From positions 1 to 50,735 of the forward strand of contig VHAT01000016.1 in NCBI GenBank assembly GCA_016872195.1: a stretch of DNA of 50,735 bases. The letters run 5' to 3'. The translations under genes and the position numbers were made by a program. This document shows, piece by piece, positions 7,277 through 16,094 of this stretch. The stretch comes from Sphingomonadales bacterium (GTDB taxonomy: Bacteria > Bacteroidota > Bacteroidia > Chitinophagales > Chitinophagaceae). Each line of letters starts with the position of its first letter. Positions within the stretch are counted from its first letter, which is position 1. Under the pieces are notes generated by a model that was not told where the DNA came from, did not search any database, and saw only the letters and a list, made by a program, of their open reading frames with translations.

Positions 7277-8734
7277 ATGAAGTATTCACTTATTTTGATG
7301 GCCGGGCTGTTCTTACTGGCGGTTTCTAGTTGCAGAAAGATCGAGGCCGATGGAGAGATCCAAGTAATTGTTGTCAATGGCGGCGGCGGCAGTACCTCCG
7401 GCCAGACGATCACGTTGCAAGGACGTATCAACGCTGATACCGTGCTCAGAAAGCAGAATACCTATATTTTAAAGGGGCTGGTATACATGGTCAACAATAA
7501 GACCATGACCATTGAGCCTGGAACGGTCATTAAAGGCTCTTTCAGTGGTTCGGATGTAGCAGCCTTGATCATTACGCGTGGCTCCAAGATCGTTGCCGAA
7601 GGAACTCCAACAGAGCCCATTGTTTTTACATCGGCCTCTCCTAACCCTCAGTCAGGTGATTGGGGTGGAATCGTGATCTGCGGTAAGGCTCCGATCAATA
7701 CTAGCTTTAATGGCACTAATGGACTCTATCAGGTAGAAGGAGGTATAGATAATGGAAATGGTGATGGTTTAGCGGGTGCTGGCGATGCGGTGGCGCCAAC
7801 GGCCGTTCCTACTGATAATTCCGGTTCTTTAAAATATGTTCGGATTGAATACGCCGGCTACGCTTTTCAACCTGATAAAGAGGTTAACAGCTTAACATTG
7901 GCCGCTGTTGGTAGTGGTACCACCATCGAGAATGTGCAGGTTACGTACGCTAAGGATGATGCCTTTGAGTGGTTTGGAGGTACGGTCAACTGCAAATACC
8001 TGATCGCCTATAAAACACAAGACGATGATTTCGATACGGATAACGGATATAGTGGTAAAGTGCAATTTGGAATTGTATTTAGAGATTCCCTAATTGCCGA
8101 TATTTCCAGGTCAGAGGCTTTTGAGAGTGATAATAATGCCAGTGGCACGACTGTTTCTCCACAAACCACGGCCATCTTCAGTAACATCACAGCCATTGGT
8201 CCTCGTGCGACGCTCACTAATACTGGAAATGCCTTGTACCGTGGTGCTGCCCATATTCGTCGGAATACAGGTATTTCGATTTATAACTCCATTATCATGG
8301 GCTGGCCTCTGGGTATTGAGATTGATGCTACTGTTGGTCGTTCTACAATGTTGAACATCGAGGATAGTACTATCCGACTTAGAAATATTACACTGGCGGG
8401 CAATAATGTGAGTACTCTTTTCGCGGGTACTCCCGGAGCAACCATTACTACATCAGCCGCCTTTTCAACGTGGTTTACCCAGCCTTTTTATGGAAATGAT
8501 ATTTTAACCAACAACAGTGATGCGCGCTTGATCCAACCCTTTAACTACCTGGCATTTGATCCGACGCCTTTTGCAGGGTCAAATGGAAACCAGCGCATTC
8601 TTACAGGCGGCGGATTTACCGATGCTAAGTTTGCGGGAGATACCTTCTTTGACAAAACGGTCACCTTCCGTGGGGGAGTCGCTCCTGCCGGGGCACTTTC
8701 TACCTGGTGGAAAGGGTGGACGGTCTTTAAGTAA
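7277..8734 (+). CDS. Secreted lipoprotein paired with the TonB receptor, probable beta-rich fold
   Basis: 485 aa. It begins with a lipoprotein signal: a hydrophobic stretch then AVSSC, with the lipidated cysteine at residue 19. The mature part has no SusD-like tetratricopeptide helices. It is rich in Gly, Thr, Asn and Val, with short repeating strand patterns such as KTMTIEPGTVIKG, AALIITRGSKIVAEG, LKYVRIEYAG and TIENVQVTYAKDDAFEWFGG that suggest a right-handed parallel beta-helix. It follows the receptor gene by 18 nt and ends at a strong terminator (8774-8810), so the two form one transcription unit. A role as surface-exposed capture protein for the receptor's cargo is inferred from this layout. 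I do not recognise a named domain. Confidence 0.8.
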   Translation: MKYSLILMAGLFLLAVSSCRKIEADGEIQVIVVNGGGGSTSGQTITLQGRINADTVLRKQNTYILKGLVYMVNNKTMTIEPGTVIKGSFSGSDVAALIITRGSKIVAEGTPTEPIVFTSASPNPQSGDWGGIVICGKAPINTSFNGTNGLYQVEGGIDNGNGDGLAGAGDAVAPTAVPTDNSGSLKYVRIEYAGYAFQPDKEVNSLTLAAVGSGTTIENVQVTYAKDDAFEWFGGTVNCKYLIAYKTQDDDFDTDNGYSGKVQFGIVFRDSLIADISRSEAFESDNNASGTTVSPQTTAIFSNITAIGPRATLTNTGNALYRGAAHIRRNTGISIYNSIIMGWPLGIEIDATVGRSTMLNIEDSTIRLRNITLAGNNVSTLFAGTPGATITTSAAFSTWFTQPFYGNDILTNNSDARLIQPFNYLAFDPTPFAGSNGNQRILTGGGFTDAKFAGDTFFDKTVTFRGGVAPAGALSTWWKGWTVFK

Positions 8735-8773
8735 AGATTCTTGGTTAGGATATAATTGCTTTTTGCTCCTGAA

Positions 8774-8810
8774 GGGGATTCTATATATTGCATATAGTAA
8801 TCCCCTTTTT
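8774..8810 (+). terminator. Intrinsic terminator after the receptor/lipoprotein operon
   Basis: GGGGATT-CTATAT (8774-8786) pairs with ATATAG-(T)-AATCCCC (8792-8805) around a 5-nt loop, a 13-bp stem with one bulged base, followed by five T (8806-8810). It ends directly before the ppx start codon at 8812. Confidence 0.85.
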
Positions 8811-8811
8811 C

Positions 8812-9711
8812 TTGAAACTCGCCGCCATTGACATAGGGAGCAACGCTGCCCGACTTTTAATTACGGATGTGATCGAGTATCCTAACAGTAAGCCCGAGTT
8901 CATTAAGACCGTCTTGGTTCGCGTGCCGCTACGATTAGGTTTCGATGTATTCGAGAAGGGAGAGATCTCCGCTAAAAAAATCGAGCAACTTTGTAAGACC
9001 ATCAAGGCCTATCGGTTATTGCTCGATGTGTATGGCATCAAGCATGTCAAGGCCTGTGCTACGTCGGCCATGCGCGATGCTTCCAATGCTCAATTAGTAT
9101 TACAACGGGTCAAAGCAGAGACTGGGGTTTCTATAAAGGTGATCAGTGGCGAAGAGGAAGCCACCCTTATTTACGAGAATCATGTGGCTGACTATATGGA
9201 TAGCGGGGAGTCTTACCTCTATATTGATGTGGGTGGGGGTAGCACCGAGCTTACTTTTTTTAGCGATGGAGAACTGGTCTTTAAAAAGTCATTCAATATC
9301 GGCACCATACGACTATTGAAGGACCAGGTCAAAGATGAGAGCTGGGAAGAGATGAAGGAATTTCTTCGGCAACGAACCCGAGGGTACCATCACGTAACAG
9401 CTATTGGCTCTGGAGGAAACATCAATAAGGTCTTCAATATCTCGAAACGCAAAGAGGGCAAGCCCTTGTCTCTCGATCTGCTCAAAGAATACCACAAGGA
9501 ATTCGGTGATCTATCAGTAGCCGAACGGATGCAACGGTACCGGCTACGAGAAGACAGAGCCGATGTAATCGTACCGGCCTTGCAGATCTATATAAATGCC
9601 ATGCGCTGGGCCGATGCCGAAGATATTTTTGTACCCAAGATAGGGTTGGCCGATGGACTTATCCATACTCTTTATGATGAGGTGGGCGAAAGAAAAAATC
9701 TAATTAGCTGA
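8812..9711 (+). CDS. ppx: Ppx/GppA family exopolyphosphatase
   Basis: 299 aa from a TTG start. The phosphate-binding loop of the actin-like ASKHA fold is AAIDIGSNAARLLI at residues 3-16, and the second loop is YIDVGGGSTELTFF. IKVISGEEEATLIY is the typical segment between them. This is the short form: only the two-lobed catalytic domain, without the C-terminal HD domain of the roughly 500-aa E. coli protein. It removes terminal phosphates from polyphosphate (or the 5' phosphate of pppGpp). An upstream TTG at 8788 is in frame, but it lies in the loop of the terminator hairpin, and the fold begins at MKLAAIDIGSN, so 8812 is preferred. It sits 106 nt upstream of ppk1, so synthesis and breakdown of polyphosphate are encoded together. 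Confidence 0.9.
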   Translation: MKLAAIDIGSNAARLLITDVIEYPNSKPEFIKTVLVRVPLRLGFDVFEKGEISAKKIEQLCKTIKAYRLLLDVYGIKHVKACATSAMRDASNAQLVLQRVKAETGVSIKVISGEEEATLIYENHVADYMDSGESYLYIDVGGGSTELTFFSDGELVFKKSFNIGTIRLLKDQVKDESWEEMKEFLRQRTRGYHHVTAIGSGGNINKVFNISKRKEGKPLSLDLLKEYHKEFGDLSVAERMQRYRLREDRADVIVPALQIYINAMRWADAEDIFVPKIGLADGLIHTLYDEVGERKNLIS

Positions 9712-9804
9712 TAACCAGTTGAAAAAGACTCGGTTTTTTCTATGCTCAATGTGAAACTATTATTAATTATAGTTAGGGGCCTCTATTGGCAGACTCGTTT
9801 GTGA

Positions 9805-9812
9805 TAGCTTTG
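9805..9812 (+). promoter_or_regulatory. -7 promoter element of ppk1
   Basis: TAGCTTTG is an exact TAnnTTTG match ending 5 nt before the ATG at 9818, implying a leaderless transcript. A weak ATTG at 9785-9788 may serve as -33. Confidence 0.6.
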
Positions 9813-9817
9813 AACGG

Positions 9818-11896
9818 ATGGCTAATACCAAACAATTTATTCCCCGCGACATCAGTTGGCTAAGTTTTAATGGGCGGGTGCTGCAAGAAGCCAATGATCC
9901 TACCGTTCCCTTACAACAGCGGATCCGTTTTCTGGGCATATTCTCCAATAATCTCGATGAGTTTTTTCGTGTACGGGTGGCTACGCTCAAGCGGATGTCT
10001 GACTATTCCCAAAAAAAGAAAAAGCTAAATATTTATTTCGAGGAGAATCCACAGTCCATTTTAGACGAGATCCAGACCATCGTACTTAGGCAGCAAAATG
10101 AGTTTGAGCGCATTTGGAAAAACATTCAAGTAGAACTAAAGGAGCAGTCGGTTTTTTTACGCAGCGAAAGGCAGCTAAATAGGGAGCAGCAGCAGTTCGT
10201 ACGTGATTACTTTGAATCGCAGGTGCGTAACAACATTATTCCACTCATGATCGAGTCGTTGCCCCAACTTCCCTATATCCGAGACAAAAGCATCTATCTG
10301 GGCGTGCTGATGCGTAAACAAAATACGGCTTATCAAGATCAATATGCCTTGATCGAAGTACCAGTAAAGTCAGTTGGACGATTTGTGGAGTTGCCCTCTC
10401 GCCCTGGGCAACGTCATATTATTTTGCTGGAAGACATTATTCGGTATAATCTTCCTAAGATCTTTCCGTATTTCGATTTTGACATCTTCGAGGCCTGGCT
10501 TTTTAAAGTGACCAAAGATGCCGAACTCGAGATCGATCACGATATTTCGATGAGTTTCGTAGAGAAAATGGCGAAGGGTATCAAGAATCGTCGTAAGGGA
10601 AAGCCCGTTCGTTTTGTCTATGATAAAGAAATGGATAACGGGCTGCTGCAGTACCTGATTAGCCGATTGGGATTGACCAAAAAAAGTGCAATCATTCCTG
10701 GTGGGCGTATTCATAATTTCAGGCACTTTATGGATTTTCCGTCGGTGCTTCCACCGGTGTTGCAGCGAAAAGCCTCTTTTACCCATCCGGCTCTTCGCAA
10801 TAAGCTCCGCGTTACCGACCAGGTATTGCAACGCGATATCATGTTACATTTCCCCTATCATTCCTTTAATTCTGTCATAGACCTGCTGCGCGAAGCGGCT
10901 ATGGATGCCACGGTCGAAAGTATTCAGATTACCGCTTATCGTTTGGCATCGGAATCGAGGATTATTCATGCCCTTATCAATGCCGCGCGCAACGGCAAAC
11001 GGGTTACCGTAATGCTGGAGTTAAAGGCTCGCTTTGATGAAGAGGCCAACTTAGAGTGGAAAACGATCTTAGAAGAAGAGGGGATTACCGTTTTGTTAGG
11101 AATGCCCAATATGAAGGTACACGCCAAGCTATGTGTTATTACCAGCCTTCAAAAAAGAAAGCGTATCCGATATGGATTTGTGAGCACCGGTAATTTAAAT
11201 GAGTCGTCTGCCAAGATGTATGCCGATCATTGTCTGTTAACTGCGTCGGCTACTATTCTGAACGACGCGGCTCGGGTATTTGAGTACCTCTCTAAATGGA
11301 GAAGGGGAATGGGGCCTTTAAAAAAGTGTCGCACCTTGCTACTGACGCCAGTTTCGATGCGAAAAAAATTGGTACAGCTACTCGAGTTCGAGATCAAACA
11401 GGCCAAGGCTGGCAAGAAAGCTGCGCTAACCCTCAAGGTCAATTCGCTTAGCGATGTCGAATTGATCCGTTTGCTCAATAAGGCGGCAACCGCCGGTGTC
11501 GTGATCAACTTAATTGTAAGAGGTATTTATTGTCCAAACTTTTTACTATCAAAAAAAGGACTTCGTCCCTACGCCATCAGCATTGTAGATGAGTACCTTG
11601 AACATGCGCGTGTGATGATGTTTTTTCATGGAGGTAAAGAAAAGGTCTATATATCCTCTGCCGACTGGATGATCCGGAATATCGATCATCGTATTGAGGC
11701 AGCCGTGGAGATCCATCAACCCGATATCCGAAAAGAGTTAAAGGATATCCTGGCCATTCAACTGGCCGATAATGTGAAAGCCCGCTTACTGGAGGGTACA
11801 CTGCCCAATGAGTATGTAAAGGGAATGGGTAAACGACCCGTTCGTTCACAGATCAAGATCTACCAGTATTTATATGGACTGGCAGTGAGTAAGTAA
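9818..11896 (+). CDS. ppk1: Polyphosphate kinase 1
   Basis: 692 aa, the normal Ppk1 length. The N-terminal domain starts with the family signature FIPRDISWLSFNGRVLQEA, followed by FLGIFSNNLDEFFRVR. The C-terminal half has the phospholipase-D-like fold: MKVHAKLCVIT carries His435, the expected phosphorylated histidine, followed by FVSTGNLNESSAKMYAD, and a second conserved histidine is in YLEHARVMMF (about residue 596). It makes polyphosphate from ATP reversibly. It has its own promoter and lies downstream of ppx, facing the PhoR-like gene end to end (11 nt between the stops). All key residues look intact. Confidence 0.97.
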   Translation: MANTKQFIPRDISWLSFNGRVLQEANDPTVPLQQRIRFLGIFSNNLDEFFRVRVATLKRMSDYSQKKKKLNIYFEENPQSILDEIQTIVLRQQNEFERIWKNIQVELKEQSVFLRSERQLNREQQQFVRDYFESQVRNNIIPLMIESLPQLPYIRDKSIYLGVLMRKQNTAYQDQYALIEVPVKSVGRFVELPSRPGQRHIILLEDIIRYNLPKIFPYFDFDIFEAWLFKVTKDAELEIDHDISMSFVEKMAKGIKNRRKGKPVRFVYDKEMDNGLLQYLISRLGLTKKSAIIPGGRIHNFRHFMDFPSVLPPVLQRKASFTHPALRNKLRVTDQVLQRDIMLHFPYHSFNSVIDLLREAAMDATVESIQITAYRLASESRIIHALINAARNGKRVTVMLELKARFDEEANLEWKTILEEEGITVLLGMPNMKVHAKLCVITSLQKRKRIRYGFVSTGNLNESSAKMYADHCLLTASATILNDAARVFEYLSKWRRGMGPLKKCRTLLLTPVSMRKKLVQLLEFEIKQAKAGKKAALTLKVNSLSDVELIRLLNKAATAGVVINLIVRGIYCPNFLLSKKGLRPYAISIVDEYLEHARVMMFFHGGKEKVYISSADWMIRNIDHRIEAAVEIHQPDIRKELKDILAIQLADNVKARLLEGTLPNEYVKGMGKRPVRSQIKIYQYLYGLAVSK

Positions 11897-11907
11897 ATCG
11901 GCATTTG

Positions 11908-12954
11908 CTACTTAGTGGATAGGGTAAATCCTATCGTCGTTCCTACCTGTTCGGTACTGCGTATATGAATGGTCTCCCCGTGCGCCTCGATAATGTGCTT
12001 GCAAATGGCCAGTCCCAGACCAGCGCCTTTTCCATCGCGGGAACGCCCTTCTTCGGTCCTATAAAAACGTTCAAAGACACGGCTGAGTTCTTTTTCAGGA
12101 ATACCCATGCCATCGTCGGTGATCTCTACCAGTACATGCTGCCCGTCGGTGCGATACATGCTGGCGGTGATGGTGCCATGCGTCTTTCCATATTTGATGG
12201 CATTTTCTACCAGATTCAGTAGTACCTGTCGGATCTTTTCTTTATCGGCCACCACGGTCAGGGGCGATTCCGCATCTTTTTTGATCTGGCACTGCATGTG
12301 CTGTTGCTGGGCTTTTTCGCCCACACTCTCAAAGACTTCTTTGACCAACTCTTGTATCACAAAGGGCTGGCGAGCCAATACCAACTCACCACGTTCCAGT
12401 TTAGAGATCTGGTCTAGGTCGTTCAGCAAGTTGGTAAGTCGATCAATATTGCGCGAGGCGTTCTCTAAATAGCGTCGATTTACCTGGGCATCGTTAATGG
12501 CGCCATCGAGCAGGGTCTCGACATAGCCCTGTATCGCAAAAATGGGAGTACGAAATTCGTGGGAGAGATTCTGCAAGAACTCACGGCGAAACTGCTCGTT
12601 TTGTCGAAGTAGTTGCATCTCTTTTTCGTTCTCATTGGCCCACTCTTCAACATCCTGACTAACTTGTTCGATCGTTTTAGCGGGTAAAACATACTTGTAA
12701 TAGGTCTCTTCTTTTTTGGTGGCCTTGGTCTTATGGATAAATTTATAGATCAGCTTGATCTTTCGGTTAATGAACTCCTCGAGTAAGGTGGCGATGATCC
12801 AATAGCTAATTCCAAAGACAAGGGTAAAGGCTAAAAGGGCCCATTGCCAATTATGTTGTAACCAAAGCAAAAAAATACTTTCCGGCAAAGCCAATAGCAG
12901 GGCCGTAATAAAGGCGATCTGACGAGGAGTGATATTGGGTTTTGAAAGCGGCAT
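11908..12954 (-). CDS. PhoR-like sensor histidine kinase
   Basis: 348 aa. Two membrane segments (about 14-32 and 38-56) with almost no periplasmic loop, so there is no external sensor domain. A short linker leads to HisKA with NLSHEFRTPIFAIQG (phosphorylated His132) and the HATPase domain with N-box LLNLVENAIKYG, G1 TDDGMGIPE, F-box FERFYR and G2 GKGAGLGLAI. No PAS domain is evident, unlike E. coli PhoR. The downstream orientation after a PhoB-like regulator and the surrounding phosphate genes identify it as the probable phosphate-status kinase. It has its own promoter (12982-12989), separate from the regulator gene 60 nt upstream. How it senses phosphate, perhaps through the DUF47/PhoU-like protein, is not visible. 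Confidence 0.88.
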   Translation of the reverse strand: MPLSKPNITPRQIAFITALLLALPESIFLLWLQHNWQWALLAFTLVFGISYWIIATLLEEFINRKIKLIYKFIHKTKATKKEETYYKYVLPAKTIEQVSQDVEEWANENEKEMQLLRQNEQFRREFLQNLSHEFRTPIFAIQGYVETLLDGAINDAQVNRRYLENASRNIDRLTNLLNDLDQISKLERGELVLARQPFVIQELVKEVFESVGEKAQQQHMQCQIKKDAESPLTVVADKEKIRQVLLNLVENAIKYGKTHGTITASMYRTDGQHVLVEITDDGMGIPEKELSRVFERFYRTEEGRSRDGKGAGLGLAICKHIIEAHGETIHIRSTEQVGTTIGFTLSTK

Positions 12955-12981
12955 ACGGTAATATGGCTAACGAGCCACTAA

Positions 12982-12989
12982 CAAAGATA
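12982..12989 (-). promoter_or_regulatory. -7 promoter element of the PhoR-like kinase gene
   Basis: Read on the minus strand TATCTTTG is an exact TAnnTTTG match, 27 nt before the start codon at 12954, inside the 60-nt gap after the regulator gene. Confidence 0.5.
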
Positions 12990-13014
12990 GTCAGGATGGT
13001 CGCTTGCTGCTTTT

Positions 13015-13692
13015 CTACTGCTCAAATTTGTAGCCTACTCCTTTTACTGTGGTAATGCAGTCTACACCCATTTTTTGCCGGATCTTTCGAATATGAACAT
13101 CAATGGTGCGATCTCCGACGATTACCTCATTGCCCCAGACCTGGTTGAGGATCTCATTGCGCAGAAATACGCGTCCGGGACGGTGCGCGAGCAAATACAG
13201 TAATTCAAATTCTTTCTTGGCCAGGGAAATCGGTTTGCCGGCCACCTGTACAAGAAACTGCTCGGGATCGATGCTTATTGTATCGAGAGTGAGAACCCCG
13301 GCTTTGGGTTTGCGAAGTCTTCTGAACAGGGCCTGAATACGGGTGACCAATACTTTAGGACTCACGGGTTTGCCGATATAGTCATCCGCACCCGTTTCGA
13401 GCCCTTTTATGATGGAGCCATCATCGTTGAGGGCCGTCAATAGTAAGATGATCGTGTCTTTGAATGTAGCTTGTGCGCGGAGCCACTGACATACCTCGAC
13501 CCCGCTTTTCTTGGGCATCATTACATCGAGTACGATCAGATCGGGCTGGATGCGCTTTGCCTTTTCGAGTGCCTCGTCTCCGTCCTTGGCCGTGAACACT
13601 TCGTATCCTTCCGCGCTAAGATTGTACTGAAGGATCTCTCTGATATCGGGCTCGTCGTCTGCAATGAGTACTTTACGCGCCGTTTTATCCAT
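13015..13692 (-). CDS. PhoB-like response regulator (OmpR family)
   Basis: 225 aa. The receiver domain begins KVLIADDEPDIRE, with the phospho-acceptor aspartate at about 56 in LIVLDVMMP, the switch threonine in LLLTAL and the lysine in DDYIGKPVSP. The C-terminal winged helix ends with GDRTIDVHIRKIRQKMG and TVKGVGYKF, the OmpR/PhoB DNA-recognition region. The start at 13692 (MDKTARKVLI) is used because a further upstream TTG at 13710 overlaps the promoter box at 13708-13715. It lies upstream of the PhoR-like kinase gene and next to candidate Pho elements (13764-13785), which would also allow autoregulation. OmpR-type regulators bind direct repeats at about one helical turn, which fits the 11-bp arrays nearby. 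Confidence 0.9.
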   Translation of the reverse strand: MDKTARKVLIADDEPDIREILQYNLSAEGYEVFTAKDGDEALEKAKRIQPDLIVLDVMMPKKSGVEVCQWLRAQATFKDTIILLLTALNDDGSIIKGLETGADDYIGKPVSPKVLVTRIQALFRRLRKPKAGVLTLDTISIDPEQFLVQVAGKPISLAKKEFELLYLLAHRPGRVFLRNEILNQVWGNEVIVGDRTIDVHIRKIRQKMGVDCITTVKGVGYKFEQ

Positions 13693-13707
13693 GCGAGGAA
13701 GTTTTAG

Positions 13708-13715
13708 CAAATCTA
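13708..13715 (-). promoter_or_regulatory. -7 promoter element of the PhoB-like gene
   Basis: TAGATTTG on the minus strand is an exact consensus match, 15 nt upstream of the ATG at 13692. Confidence 0.55.
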
Positions 13716-13763
13716 ATTCTTATTTTTTCGTACCCACTTGTTGGACTTCTTGACGGCCTAGAG

Positions 13764-13785
13764 TTAATAATAACTTAATATTTCA
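13764..13785. promoter_or_regulatory. Candidate PhoB operator between phoB and the secreted-protein gene
   Basis: TTAATAATAAC (13764) and TTAATATTTCA (13775) are two units at 11-bp spacing. On the minus strand the site reads TTAAGTTATTA then TTAACTCTAGG, nearly the same as the element at 4258-4290 read on that strand. It lies between two divergent genes and could serve either or both. Confidence 0.5.
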
Positions 13786-13819
13786 AAAAGGCCCTGTCGC
13801 CTGTTGGCAGCAGGTTTGC

Positions 13820-13827
13820 TAACTTTG
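13820..13827 (+). promoter_or_regulatory. -7 promoter element of the secreted-protein/exporter operon
   Basis: TAACTTTG is an exact TAnnTTTG match ending 7 nt before the ATG at 13835, again implying a nearly leaderless transcript. Confidence 0.6.
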
Positions 13828-13834
13828 TAGGGTT

Positions 13835-16090
13835 ATGCAGGTCCGTTATTCTTTACTTCTTTCCTTTCTTTTTTTTATTGTTTGTGGTGCGATAGACCCA
13901 CTGCAGGCGCAAGGTCTGTCCGTGGGGGAGCCCTTTGTATTTCCACAAGGGTATAGGCCTGAATTTAGAAGAGAGCTCAATCATGAGCAGATCGCAGCCG
14001 AACAACGTGCTATTTGTAAAGCCGATGGCAAGATCGATTCGCTTTTTGAACCGACTACGGACAGTTCGTTAAACAGAGCACTTCACTATACATTATTCAG
14101 CGAGGTAGATCGGATCCGCTTTACGATCGAGACCGATGCCACACTCGATCACCGGTTAAAGGTGAATTATCTATATGGGTTACAATCGGTGCTCGGTTAT
14201 TTCCGGGAGCATTTTCGAGCGCCCCGAAAAACCGGTGTCAATCCTGCTTATCTGCCCCAGATCATCGCCGGCTACGAATCTTGTTTTATATCCGATCTAA
14301 AAGGAGAGAGTATTGCCTCTTTGTTAGCGGCTCTCCCCTACGATGCCGGTACCAATTTACTGGCCGCCCGCATTTTTGAAAACAATAGTGGATTTCGCCC
14401 GGCCAAAGAGAATCTCTTGCTTAAGTATTGCACTCTTTATCCTGATAAGGCGTTTGAAGCGTTGCAAAAAAATCCTGAGGTACTTTTTGCCGATAGTCTC
14501 ATAAAAATAGTAGCTCGTCTTTACCCGCGCCAGTTGTACGACTATGCCGCCGCCTCGGACCGTCTCGGCCAACGTATTCGTTCCATTACTGACGATCCCT
14601 TTGTACAGTTGGTATCACAAATGGCAAGAAGTCGCAGCGGGCAACAGTATTTTCCCTTTGTAGATAATATCTTAAAGGGACGCGTTTCGGTTGAACAGAT
14701 CGATCAGGTAAAAGAAGATACATTAGCGTATTATCGGTTATTGGTTTCAACGCAAATGGATTATGTGCGTCGCGCACTGCAAGGCGATACCGCCCTGGAG
14801 CATCGTGCCCTGACCAGAAGACTCGAAGACAAGGCCCGTTCCAATTTTGTGACCATCATCAATGGACTTCATAACGAAAAAGATCCGACCGTTCGCTTTC
14901 GGGTCATTCAGCCACTTACCGCTGCCGAGCTCTATTACCTGGCCATTTCGTCCGATGGCAGTATCTACACGTCTAGTTTTGTTCGCGGGGTATATCCTCT
15001 TATGATGAGCAAGATCGCCGGCCGAGGTGACTCGCTGCTGATGCAGGTCGGATTTGATAAGTATCGGAAGTTCATCAAGATGGCGGCCTCCTTTAATACG
15101 CTCGATCAGTTCTTGGCTTCCTTTGCTAAAGCAAGTAATGGCAAAGAAGATAATGCCAATATATTGATGAAGGCTTTTGTTAAGAATCTGGAAAAAACCG
15201 AGGGACTCGAAGACGGGGCCGATGTGGCCGATTCTTATGCGAGTATTGCCGAAACGTTACAACCGGTGGCAAAAAGAATGCTGCACAATATAGAGAATAA
15301 CTATCGCGAGGCGGTGGCGAAGCAACAATCAAAGGGTACGGTCATATACCGTATCCTGCAAAATCTGTTTTGGTCTGCCGATTCTACCCGCAAGGTAGAT
15401 TTGACCAAGGAGCTGGGCATTCCGCCGGTATATCAAGTTCCCTTTCAAGATCTGACCAACGACAGTGGCAGAGTAGTGGTGCAGTTATTTATCTATGGTG
15501 ATAAAGATGGGATTGGTGTTTTTCCGGGGTTGGTCAATATGTTCAGTAACCAGAATTGGAAAGTCGATCAAACCAGTAAATATTGGGTGGCTGTTCATTC
15601 CGTCCGCGGAAAGAAAGTAAGCTTATACATGAATCGTCCCTTGCCTGAAGAGACCAACGAGGATGCCAAGGCGCAAGAGGAATTGATAAAATTTCTTGAC
15701 CAGCAGCAACTGATCCCACGGATCACCATCAATCGTGGGCATAGTTATAATGCGCCCTATACCATTGCCCAAATGTCACCGGCCTCTAAGATCGTTTTTA
15801 TGGGATCGTGCGGAGGATACAATATGATCCATGATATATTGGAAAAAGCCCCCGATGCGCATATCATCGGTACCAAGCAGATCGCTGATGCTCCCGTTAA
15901 TAACCCTTTTTTGCGGTTGCTCATGGAAAAACTGCGAACGGGTACCGATATTGAATGGATCCCTTTTTGGAAAGAGCTCGATGCGCTAGTTACGGATAAG
16001 ATCTTCGAAGATTATGTGCCTCCGCATAAAAATCTTGGTGCTCTTTTTATAAAGGCCTACACAAGAGCTACTCAAACAGATACCTACTGA
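13835..16090 (+). CDS. Secreted protein of unknown function with a possible clan CD (caspase-like) C-terminal domain
   Basis: 751 aa. It has a clear signal peptide (residues 1-26, ending LQAQ) and no further membrane segment, so it is probably periplasmic or exported. The first 500 residues look mainly helical and match no family I know. The C-terminal part (about 535-735) looks like an alpha/beta domain: VVQLFIYGDKDG, then a strand ending in ITINRGHSY (His636), then IVFMGSCGGYN (Cys659), then HIIGTKQIADAPVNN. A hydrophobic strand before a His and another before a Cys is the arrangement of caspases, gingipains and CHAT peptidases, though the 23-residue spacing is short for them. The next gene, an ABC exporter, starts 4 nt after the stop, so the two are coupled. 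A Pho-like element lies upstream. Function unknown; peptidase activity is a hypothesis. Confidence 0.8.
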   Translation: MQVRYSLLLSFLFFIVCGAIDPLQAQGLSVGEPFVFPQGYRPEFRRELNHEQIAAEQRAICKADGKIDSLFEPTTDSSLNRALHYTLFSEVDRIRFTIETDATLDHRLKVNYLYGLQSVLGYFREHFRAPRKTGVNPAYLPQIIAGYESCFISDLKGESIASLLAALPYDAGTNLLAARIFENNSGFRPAKENLLLKYCTLYPDKAFEALQKNPEVLFADSLIKIVARLYPRQLYDYAAASDRLGQRIRSITDDPFVQLVSQMARSRSGQQYFPFVDNILKGRVSVEQIDQVKEDTLAYYRLLVSTQMDYVRRALQGDTALEHRALTRRLEDKARSNFVTIINGLHNEKDPTVRFRVIQPLTAAELYYLAISSDGSIYTSSFVRGVYPLMMSKIAGRGDSLLMQVGFDKYRKFIKMAASFNTLDQFLASFAKASNGKEDNANILMKAFVKNLEKTEGLEDGADVADSYASIAETLQPVAKRMLHNIENNYREAVAKQQSKGTVIYRILQNLFWSADSTRKVDLTKELGIPPVYQVPFQDLTNDSGRVVVQLFIYGDKDGIGVFPGLVNMFSNQNWKVDQTSKYWVAVHSVRGKKVSLYMNRPLPEETNEDAKAQEELIKFLDQQQLIPRITINRGHSYNAPYTIAQMSPASKIVFMGSCGGYNMIHDILEKAPDAHIIGTKQIADAPVNNPFLRLLMEKLRTGTDIEWIPFWKELDALVTDKIFEDYVPPHKNLGALFIKAYTRATQTDTY

Positions 16091-16094
16091 CGAT

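Noticed and set aside
7277-8734. SusD identity for the lipoprotein
   Set aside because: The position after a TonB receptor suggests SusD, but the sequence lacks helical tetratricopeptide-like repeats and looks beta-helical.
8788-8811. Upstream TTG start for ppx
   Set aside because: It lies in the loop of the terminator hairpin, and the eight extra residues do not belong to the Ppx fold, which starts at MKLAAIDIGSN.
9720-9742. Possible terminator after ppx
   Set aside because: GAAAAA/TTTTTC is an A-T stem of only six pairs; it has no GC-rich part, so I do not trust it.
9750-9790. Possible Pho box upstream of ppk1
   Set aside because: TTAATTATAG and TTAGGGGCCT are 10 bp apart, not 11, and the match to the other arrays is weak.
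13693-13710. Upstream TTG start for the PhoB-like gene
   Set aside because: It overlaps the -7 promoter element at 13708-13715 and adds residues outside the receiver domain.
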